Positions 43,609-49,908 of a stretch of DNA of 49,908 nt are shown here, piece after piece. Source of the stretch: Leptospira meyeri (lineage in GTDB: Bacteria; Spirochaetota; Leptospiria; Leptospirales; Leptospiraceae); assembly GCF_004368965.1 (NCBI RefSeq), contig NZ_SORO01000006.1:1-49908 (forward strand). The letters are read 5' to 3'. Numbering within the stretch: the first letter of the stretch is position 1; each line of letters starts with the position of its first letter. A program made the position numbers and the translations under genes. Under the pieces are notes generated by a model. It ran no database searches. It was not told the origin of the DNA and saw nothing but the letters and a program-made list of their open reading frames with translations.

Positions 43609-44364
43609 ATGGATGATGGAACAAATTTTATAGAAGACGCAATTAAGATATCTAGATCAGCGATAGAAAATCTTAACAGTAATTATTTAAGTAGACCTTC
43701 CATCTATCTTGAAGAAAAGCACCTTCATAATGAATTCGATAAAATTATAAAAGAAATGACGGTTGATTTTAATTTTCCGCTTATAACCAAAACATTTGAT
43801 GGTCATGAATTTCCGATATTTATTAATGAATATGTTACAATAAATAAGTATAAGCGGTCTGATTCCTATGAGTCTATAAATCAATATCGATCGAATCCAG
43901 CAAAATTAGATTACGTAATTCTTGATCCAAATTGGATAAATAAAAATAAATATATTGCCTGTGTTAATAAACACGAGCCAGAAAGAGGAACAATTAGAAA
44001 GAATAATGAAATCCCATTTTTAGTTTCAATAGAGTTTAAATTTTTGCATTTTGGAAGGAAATACAAATCATTTGATAACTCAAAAAATTCGTTATCTTTT
44101 CTTGAAGAGACCAAAACTTCAAGAAAAGATAGAATAAAAAAGGAAATGATTGCGGACGCTACAAAGCAAGTAAAAGAAGGAATTCCAATGCCTAATGTGG
44201 TTTATTTTAATTCCGAGATTCCTTTACCTATTACAGATATTAAAACTATATTATTAGATGTGAAAAGCACTTTTAAAAACAGTCAATTAGCCTTATGGTA
44301 TTCACAAGGAGGAATTACTCAGAGGTTTAAAGATCAAAACGATTTTTATTCAATTAATATTTGA
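43609..44364 (+). CDS. Possible PD-(D/E)XK nuclease-fold protein, orphan
   Basis: The 251-residue protein (ATG 43609, AAGGA nine bases upstream; the frame is open to a GTG at 43585) has AKLDYVILDP near 101 and FLVSIEFKFLHFG near 141, a D...ExK pattern. A basic linker and the strand VVYFNSEIPL follow. It stands alone between the protease gene, 294 bp away, and the convergent AbiE pair. No partner methylase or ATPase is adjacent. Function is unknown; a nuclease effector is the best guess. Confidence 0.55.
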   Translation: MDDGTNFIEDAIKISRSAIENLNSNYLSRPSIYLEEKHLHNEFDKIIKEMTVDFNFPLITKTFDGHEFPIFINEYVTINKYKRSDSYESINQYRSNPAKLDYVILDPNWINKNKYIACVNKHEPERGTIRKNNEIPFLVSIEFKFLHFGRKYKSFDNSKNSLSFLEETKTSRKDRIKKEMIADATKQVKEGIPMPNVVYFNSEIPLPITDIKTILLDVKSTFKNSQLALWYSQGGITQRFKDQNDFYSINI

Positions 44365-44408
44365 TCAGAAAGTTTTTCTCATTTCATATGTTTAAAGTAT
44401 AAATTGAA

Positions 44409-45347
44409 TTATAGCATTGGAAGAAATGTTTTGATCGATTCTAAGATATCATCCAAAGAAGGATAATCTCGATAGTATAAAGCCTCAGTGTTTTTGTATC
44501 TCGCCTCAACTTCCTTCCTATGTGTAGGATTGGATAAAATAAATGCCTCATTCTTTGATAAATCTGATTCATCATCTTTTCTAAAACGCTTTAACTTGTG
44601 TCTTTTATATTCTTCAGAACCAATGAATGTTTGCACATCGGTAGTATTTATTAATTTATACATATCATAATAGTGCCTGGCAAAGTTTTTGATTTCAACT
44701 CCTGCAATCATCTGCCTAAATTTAGTCGAAATGGCTTGAAGCTTTTCTACAAAGGTATACTGAGGTAAGTAGCAATTAACGTCAATTGCTCGATTATCGA
44801 TGTAATCTCCAAAATTAACTTTTGATGAAATGTGTTCAAAAACCCAAGAAGAGATAGTTATTTTCCGAGATGGTTCGACATCATCAAAACCAACTTCTAG
44901 TAAAATATGTTCTTTAATTCCTGGCTCGGGGAAATGGGTCGGATAGATGATTGGAATCTCCGCATTTCTGTATGAATCATCACTATAGTTAAGTTCTTTG
45001 CCTAACGAACCAGGAACTTTTAAATTCTCTTTGATATTTTCAAAGAAATTTTTCCTTTTAATTATAGCTTTTTCCGTCTTATTTTCTTGAGAACTTCTCG
45101 ATTCAAATTCCTTAGCTTTAACAAGTAAATCAATATCTTCGGAAAATCGATCGATTATTTTGAAACCTTTAGAAAGAGATGTACCTCCTTTCATGCTAAA
45201 CTGGAATCCTGATTCCGATAAAGAATAAAGAACATGCATAATCCAATAGTCCTTTTCGACCAATGGAACGGGAATGTCCTGCTCATTTGAAACGATTCTT
45301 AGGAGTGATTCCCATTCTGGATCATTATGGAGGAAAAATTTATTCAT
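44409..45347 (-). CDS. abiEii: AbiEii-type nucleotidyltransferase toxin
   Basis: The 312-residue protein has FSMKGGTSLSKGF (GGTxxS, near 53-60) and FSEDIDLLVK (DxD metal pair near 70), the nucleotidyltransferase core of AbiEii/AbiGii toxins, which block growth by adding nucleotides to tRNA. Basic C-terminal helices follow. Its start overlaps the end of the antitoxin gene by eight bases, as usual for this type IV-like pair. It works in abortive infection and plasmid maintenance. Confidence 0.9.
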   Translation of the reverse strand: MNKFFLHNDPEWESLLRIVSNEQDIPVPLVEKDYWIMHVLYSLSESGFQFSMKGGTSLSKGFKIIDRFSEDIDLLVKAKEFESRSSQENKTEKAIIKRKNFFENIKENLKVPGSLGKELNYSDDSYRNAEIPIIYPTHFPEPGIKEHILLEVGFDDVEPSRKITISSWVFEHISSKVNFGDYIDNRAIDVNCYLPQYTFVEKLQAISTKFRQMIAGVEIKNFARHYYDMYKLINTTDVQTFIGSEEYKRHKLKRFRKDDESDLSKNEAFILSNPTHRKEVEARYKNTEALYYRDYPSLDDILESIKTFLPML

Positions 45348-45918
45348 AATTCTCCAGAAGACTATCTATCATTTTCCTAACAGCTACTTTACCGAAAACT
45401 TTTGCATATCTTTTGAGCTTTGCAATGTTCAAGTTATCAATTAGGTTCTTGATTTTATTTTCTAAATCCAAGGCTTCTTCCGCTAATTTTTTCCTTTCGT
45501 TTAGATACTCTATTAATAAGAATTCTCGGTCAACTTCTAGTGGATAACCGTTTCTTCTTTTGAAATATAGTTTATCGGAACCTAACTTGAAGTGTCCATG
45601 TCGTTTATGATTGTAGACGACCATTTCTTTGTACAACTGCGTCAAGCCTAAACCAAGACTGTTAAATTTATTATATTCAACGATCAAGAAGTCGTTTGTA
45701 TTTAAGAACTTTTTTACAAGCTCTTTAGTCGCAACTGGTACTTCTCCAAATTTACTCGTTCCCAGACGAGAATAGAGACCGTTTCGCTCCTTCTTTACAT
45801 AACCCATTTTGACGAGCTTCTTCAACTCCCGATCCACACTCGGAGAGTACGTAACTAGTTCACCTCTCCTGTAAGAATGCCCTGGCTTGAGATGTCGTTT
45901 TAGCTCTACGATAGACAT
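45340..45918 (-). CDS. abiEi: AbiEi-like antitoxin (DUF6088 family)
   Basis: The 192-residue protein has an N-terminal winged helix (SYRRGELVTYSPSVDRELKK, LVKMGYVKKERNGLYSRLG) and a C-terminal helical antitoxin region (DLENKIKNLIDNLNIAKLKR). It looks like the DUF6088 group of AbiEi relatives that repress their own operon. A 20-bp palindrome lies 34 bases upstream of the ATG at 45918. It overlaps the toxin gene. Confidence 0.82.
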   Translation of the reverse strand: MSIVELKRHLKPGHSYRRGELVTYSPSVDRELKKLVKMGYVKKERNGLYSRLGTSKFGEVPVATKELVKKFLNTNDFLIVEYNKFNSLGLGLTQLYKEMVVYNHKRHGHFKLGSDKLYFKRRNGYPLEVDREFLLIEYLNERKKLAEEALDLENKIKNLIDNLNIAKLKRYAKVFGKVAVRKMIDSLLENYE

Positions 45919-45951
45919 ATCTTGATTTTCGTAAATTTCGAGTCATATGTC

Positions 45952-45971
45952 AAATATTTTACAAAATATTT
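45952..45971. promoter_or_regulatory. Palindromic operator of the AbiE operon
   Basis: AAATATTTT-AC-AAAATATTT is a perfect 9-bp inverted repeat with a two-base centre, in the promoter region just upstream of the antitoxin gene. AbiEi proteins bind inverted repeats at this position to autoregulate. The sequence is pure A/T, so chance palindromes are somewhat more likely here. Confidence 0.55.
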
Positions 45972-46300
45972 TGCCACTTTCAATGCTAGAATCAATGATC
46001 ACGAGCCAGATTTCAATAAAACTAGCGAAATTTTGGGTAGTTTAAGCCCAAAATGAAGGATTTAGGGGCATTAACTAGGATTGGAATGGATACTTTTTCC
46101 TAAATTCTTTAATTGAAGCTGGAAAAATCGAAAGAATGTAAAGGTGACACCAAGAGACATCGGAATAGTCAAAAAGCTCCGCAAAGTCCCCTCCTCCGTT
46201 CTGGTAGAAAAGTAACATATGAATGATTATGTTATTTTTTTACTCGAAGGCAATTTTTCTTAGAGACACAGAAATTGGTCCACTTTGGATTTGATCCTGA
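45972..46300. other. Gene-free stretch between AbiE and recombinase
   Basis: I see no gene, strong repeat or terminator. A slightly less AT-rich segment (about 46140-46205) contains GGTGACACC and CCGCAAAGTCCCCTCCTCCG. The region could hold a recombinase attachment site, but no core or arm repeats are visible. Confidence 0.3.
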
Positions 46301-47155
46301 ATGGACCGTAAAACAAACGCTACATATACATATAATAACCCACAATCCCTACCCCAGTCTTACGAAGGTGTGTTGAAGCAATTTTTACAATTTCAAACTC
46401 AGAATTCCCTACCATTGAATACTGACACTATAAGGAGATTCATCAATCTTCCTAAAATAAAGGGAAATGGTGAGTATTCCGAAGCTTCCAAAGCATTCCG
46501 CAAATGTGCAGTTTTTGTAGCCTTGAAACAAATTACTCACGATACAAGAGTAAAAGCCTATTTAACCGAAGAATCAAAAATGATCAAGGTGGCTAAAGTT
46601 CACAGGGCTATTTATAAAGAAAAAATTCTATCTTGGGAGGAAATTCATAAACTGATATTCAAGTCGAAATTGTTGGATAAAGGAAAGGATAATAAGTATC
46701 ATCGGTTGTCTTTAATTATAGAAACCCTAGCTATGACTGGAATGAGGATTTCGGAGTTAATCAATATAAAACTGAAAGATTGCTTAATAGATGGTGAGAA
46801 AGTTTATATCAATATAATTGGTAAAGGAAACAAACCCAGACGAATTTTTCTTAGCGTAAACCTACTCTCACGCATAAAAAGAGAATTCAATTCGGAAGCT
46901 CTATTGTTTCTTTCGAAGCAGAGAAAGAAGTATAATAGATCATATTTACAGAAAGAAATTAATCTTTTAGGTAAACTATTACTTTCTAAAAACCATGTTA
47001 CTTGTCATACTTTCAGACACAGCTTTGCTACTAGGGAAATAAAACGACTAGGTTGCACTCGACCAGTACAACTATACTTGGGACACGCTAGTTCAATAAT
47101 TACTGAGATGTATAATCACACAACTCTTGAGTATGAAGATTTATTCGGATGTTGA
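46301..47155 (+). CDS. Tyrosine recombinase/integrase (XerC/D-like)
   Basis: The 284-residue protein has the SAM-like N-terminal domain (about 15-95, LKQFLQFQTQNSLP) and the catalytic domain with AMTGMRISELINI (R149), HTFRHSFAT (H236, R239), LGHASSIITEMYNH (His in GHAS and nucleophile Y271). The size is close to XerC/XerD. On a circular low-copy replicon it may resolve dimers or integrate the element into the chromosome. No excisionase is seen. The frame begins at ATG 46301 without a clear ribosome site. Confidence 0.9.
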   Translation: MDRKTNATYTYNNPQSLPQSYEGVLKQFLQFQTQNSLPLNTDTIRRFINLPKIKGNGEYSEASKAFRKCAVFVALKQITHDTRVKAYLTEESKMIKVAKVHRAIYKEKILSWEEIHKLIFKSKLLDKGKDNKYHRLSLIIETLAMTGMRISELINIKLKDCLIDGEKVYINIIGKGNKPRRIFLSVNLLSRIKREFNSEALLFLSKQRKKYNRSYLQKEINLLGKLLLSKNHVTCHTFRHSFATREIKRLGCTRPVQLYLGHASSIITEMYNHTTLEYEDLFGC

Positions 47156-47336
47156 ATCCAGATATTCTCGCTTATTGAGCTAATCCAAATACGATTATAT
47201 GAATATTTTGCCTAAAAAAATCTAACATATTTTTTTCAATAAACCCAGCTTGGTCAATGCTTCCAGCTAATTTTCAGACATAAATCGCTCAAATTTAGAA
47301 TAGAATTTATATAAAACACTATGTTAGTATCTAAAT

Positions 47337-47588
47337 TTAAATGAACTTGTCTGGATTTTTTATTATATAAATCTCAAAATAATTGGAAATTTTTCTCTTA
47401 TGATCTCCGCTTTTTCTATTACAGTTCAAAGCATCAATTAATCCATATTTTTCTAGTCTCTTTCCTGTCTGTTCATCAAAATCGTCAACAAATCCTGAAC
47501 GCTGCCAATCTCTTAAAAATTCTCTATATTTATCACCATGGATTAATTTTATAAAATATCTAATACTTGATTCTCTACATCTCTTCAT
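47337..47588 (-). CDS. Small hypothetical protein
   Basis: The 83-residue basic protein (RESSIRYFIKLIHGDKYREF, then a KRLEKYGLIDAL helix) has no recognised family. It is supported by a good GAGGA site eight bases before the ATG at 47588. It stands alone between the recombinase and the gene-free rep leader. It could be a small DNA-binding or regulatory protein. Confidence 0.6.
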   Translation of the reverse strand: MKRCRESSIRYFIKLIHGDKYREFLRDWQRSGFVDDFDEQTGKRLEKYGLIDALNCNRKSGDHKRKISNYFEIYIIKNPDKFI

Positions 47589-48750
47589 GAATAATTTCCT
47601 CGTACTTTATATTAGTTACACTCTCGGAAATATTTTTCACAAAATTGGATTGAATATGCATTGAAAGCTATGCATGAATGGTAACTTAAAAATTGTTTTC
47701 TAAAAACTTGCCATTATGATATCCCTAAGTCGCTCTGTATTCTTAATTCTTAAACCAAATACAATAGGGATTCCTCGGGAAGCAACTGATCTAAACCAAA
47801 TTGTAATGAATTACACTTAACAAATTTGTTATTTTAATTTTGCTCAAAAAAGAATGAATTACTAAGGTACTCGATAAAGTCCAGTTTTCGGCTTATATTT
47901 AAAAAGTTCTGTATTAAGCCTCTTATGAACTATTTTCATCCACCACTTTTCTAAACGAAAATCATTGCTTTCTGAATAAAATTTGGTATATTATTTCACT
48001 CATACTTATCTTCAGAAAAAAAATGCTATAAAAAATAGGAGAAGCAGAGATGTTTTCAAAATTATTCATTTACCAAACAGGATTATAATCCAAGTGAATT
48101 TTCATTAGTTATGTCGCTGGGAATTTTTAAAAAGCGTCAAATCAGGCTATAACCAGATTATATTAGTACATTCGGATAAACTACATACTCTATTTTAGTG
48201 CAACTATCATACGTTACACATTTCTCTGGTTTCTAAAAATTTATTTTTGACAGATTTGATGCAAAAAATATTCTAATTTTGAGCGGCAATCGCCGTAGGA
48301 CGCATCCTCTGAATGCTCCCATTCACCTTGGAACCATAGGCTCCCCTAGAATGAAAATTAAAATTCATCAAGAAGGGGCGAAGCTATGCAACAATCAAGA
48401 GCCATTCGATTCTTTGAAATCGAGACAAATGTTAATAATCCCGATTATATCAGATTTCTGGGTATCGATTATCTGAATCGTTACTTAAACATCCATACGA
48501 GATAGACCTCGACTGGAAAAAGAAACCGATCCTTATGATACGAGGTATCCATTACTAATTAAATGAACTACATAACTAGTTTAGGAATTTTCATAAAATT
48601 TGAATTTTTTTCCGTACTATCGTTTAGATTCGATGAAACGGAGTATATTACATTTCAGAAATTGTTCAGGTAGGATGTCGCCTGAGATAGCGGATTCAGT
48701 TGAATTCCAAATTTCTGCAAAAAATGAATTAGGAGTTAATAGTCCGTACT
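47589..48750. other. 1.16-kb gene-free region upstream of rep; candidate origin
   Basis: I see no convincing gene here; ORFs at 48279-48476 and 48600-48788 lack ribosome sites, and the second overlaps rep. A GC-richer pocket at 48282-48320 carries two small hairpins, CGGC-AATC-GCCG and AGGA-CGCA-TCCT. TCCGTACTAT occurs at 48611-48620 and again at 48743-48752, where it overlaps the rep start codon and forms ATAGT-CCGT-ACTAT. A large non-coding leader before an HUH Rep gene is the expected place for its nick site. Confidence 0.45.
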
Positions 48751-49908
48751 ATGTCTACACAGTTTTTCACACCAACCTTTGTAACTAAACATAAAGGCTC
48801 TCAAACCATCCCTACCATCCTTCCTAACCAACCTATAGGATTACCTCAAAATACCTCTAGAATAGGCTTAAATACCCTTATACATGAATTTGATAAGGTT
48901 AGAATCCAATATCAGGATTTATATTTTCCACTCCAGGTAACAATATCATCAAAAAGATTAACAGCCAATTATCCTCTAAAATTCAATGATCTGTTTTCCA
49001 TTGTAGATAGAGCAATTAAACAATTTGAACAATATTTATTTAAAAAACATTACAAACTAAAATTATCCCTCCCAAAACTAGTATGGAAGGGAACAGGTTC
49101 TGATGATCAAAAAAGGGATCACTACCATATCCTAATTTTACTTCCACTTCAATACGATCTCAAGGCACTATTCATCGATTTCCTATGCGAAAACTATGAT
49201 AGAGAAGCCAAGTCTATTGATCATCATTCTAAGGCAGATTTATACCTGAGAGATTATACAGGATCATCTCGGAATTTCCTATGCTATGTAGCACGAAAAG
49301 AAACCGAAGAAATGGGTATAGATAAATTAGAGTTGGGACTTAGTAACATCTACGGTCAATATTCTAGTGATACCTTTAGCAACCATAATGGATTTATTCA
49401 TAATAATATATCACAATGTCAATTAGAATATCAATTCCATTTACATCAGGACGCATTGAGGGATTTTGGAATCTTTCTTAGCAACTCAAATAATAATCGA
49501 CTAGGAACAAATAAACAAGATATCCACCTGCCATCGACCTACGATCATCCAGTAAAACGATTATGTAATGAACCTTACACATATGTAACATTAGAAATAG
49601 CAAGAGAGGAGTTTTTACGGAAGTTCATAAATGCATTAAACTCGAATGATAACAATATACATCTAATAGTTGCCGTTACTGGAATAGGCAAGAGCTATCA
49701 TATAAACAGATTAGACGAATTATTAAAAAATGAATGCAGGGTCCTTATAGTATCTCCTCGGCACGATACAATCAATGAATATACAATTGGGGATAAGCTC
49801 CCAAAAATCCCAACCTGCCTAAAGGAGATTTTTGATAAATCCTACAGATTTGCTATTTCTCCAAGGAAAGCTCTTAAGCAAGCCATTTGTAGTAATGAAG
49901 AACGCTTA
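48751..49908 (+). CDS. Rep protein, N-terminal half: HUH nuclease and helicase Walker A (continues at 96-1424)
   Basis: These 386 codons open the 828-residue Rep. RDHYHILILLP carries the HUH pair (H124-Y-H126), and NFLCYVARKE about 53 residues later gives the candidate nicking tyrosine (Y179) in a YxxxK setting. VAVTGIGKSYHI (G311-S315) is the Walker A of the helicase whose other motifs lie on the left end of the window. The reaction would be strand cutting at the origin by Tyr attack, then unwinding. The ATG at 48751 is the first possible start after an in-frame stop at 48730. AGGAG lies 15 bases upstream, rather far. The gene is only complete on the circle. Confidence 0.82.
   Translation, partial: MSTQFFTPTFVTKHKGSQTIPTILPNQPIGLPQNTSRIGLNTLIHEFDKVRIQYQDLYFPLQVTISSKRLTANYPLKFNDLFSIVDRAIKQFEQYLFKKHYKLKLSLPKLVWKGTGSDDQKRDHYHILILLPLQYDLKALFIDFLCENYDREAKSIDHHSKADLYLRDYTGSSRNFLCYVARKETEEMGIDKLELGLSNIYGQYSSDTFSNHNGFIHNNISQCQLEYQFHLHQDALRDFGIFLSNSNNNRLGTNKQDIHLPSTYDHPVKRLCNEPYTYVTLEIAREEFLRKFINALNSNDNNIHLIVAVTGIGKSYHINRLDELLKNECRVLIVSPRHDTINEYTIGDKLPKIPTCLKEIFDKSYRFAISPRKALKQAICSNEERL
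49814..49908. repeat. Terminal direct repeat, right copy (circular overlap)
   Basis: Exact copy of bases 1-95. See the left copy. The two copies are in the same orientation and both in the same phase of the rep frame, so joining them restores one gene. Confidence 0.93.

Noticed and set aside
48279..48788. Two short plus-strand ORFs before rep
   Set aside because: No ribosome sites, odd composition, and the second overlaps the rep start in another frame.
1..49908. CRISPR array
   Set aside because: No regularly spaced repeat units of 25-40 bases and no Cas genes seen on either strand.
1..49908. Prophage
   Set aside because: Integrase and repressor/ImmA look phage-like, but there are no capsid, tail, terminase or lysis genes on the whole circle.

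Overview
The window is a complete circular replicon of about 49.8 kb, not a chromosome fragment. Bases 1-95 are repeated exactly at 49814-49908, and a reading frame that opens at 48751 runs without interruption off the right end and into the left end, stopping at 1424. Removing one copy of the overlap gives a 49,813-bp circle. The DNA is AT-rich. The style of its secreted proteins (a lipoprotein with a relaxed lipobox, a formylglycine-enzyme-fold protein), the ECF/CHAT cassette and a parA-parB-small rep arrangement like Leptospira phage and plasmid replicons point to a spirochaete of the Leptospiraceae. That assignment is inference. It is best described as a low-copy plasmid or plasmid-prophage. 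I see no phage structural genes and no conjugation genes.

Layout: (1) 48751-1424, a large Rep with an HUH nuclease motif fused to an SF2 helicase, preceded by about 1.1 kb without genes. (2) 1648-3896, a group-II-like reverse transcriptase without an intron, a structured intergenic stretch and two small proteins. (3) 3956-10922, all on the minus strand: ECF sigma factor, anti-sigma-like protein, CHAT protease, secreted protein, zinc-ribbon protein, DUF2085 membrane protein, lipoprotein and FGE-fold protein. (4) 11238-14589, a PP2C phosphatase with a PD-(D/E)XK protein facing a Ser/Thr kinase with an unknown protein. (5) 14957-18015, partition and replication: parA, parB, two matching palindromes (likely parS), a strongly structured 570-bp region and a winged-helix protein, probably a second Rep.

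(6) 18130-29434, a restriction/defence operon: TPR-metalloprotease (interrupted by an in-frame TGA), SNF2 helicase, adenine methylase and type III Res-like helicase-nuclease. (7) 29619-32483, a HEPN-like protein and a GHKL ATPase-nuclease. (8) 32992-37125, a three-gene operon with two PLD-like proteins and a large unknown protein. (9) 37289-43314, the most interesting part: metallo-beta-lactamase-fold protein, E2-E1-JAB triple fusion, patatin lipase and LRAT-like membrane protein in one minus-strand operon. It is transcribed divergently from an XRE repressor and an ImmA/IrrE protease, with matching operators over both promoters. (10) 43609-47588, an orphan PD-(D/E)XK protein, an AbiEi/AbiEii toxin-antitoxin pair, a tyrosine recombinase and a small unknown protein.

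Taken together, the replicon carries a small maintenance set (rep, parAB, AbiE, recombinase) and a dense collection of probable anti-phage or stress-response modules. The best candidate for an undescribed system is the ubiquitin-like conjugation cassette at 37.3-43.3 kb. It has no nucleotidyltransferase (so it is not CBASS) and no recognisable ubiquitin, and it combines two likely lipid-acting effectors with a protease-relieved repressor switch. Second candidates are the kinase/phosphatase/nuclease cassette at 11.2-14.6 kb and the PLD-PLD-large protein operon at 33-37 kb.
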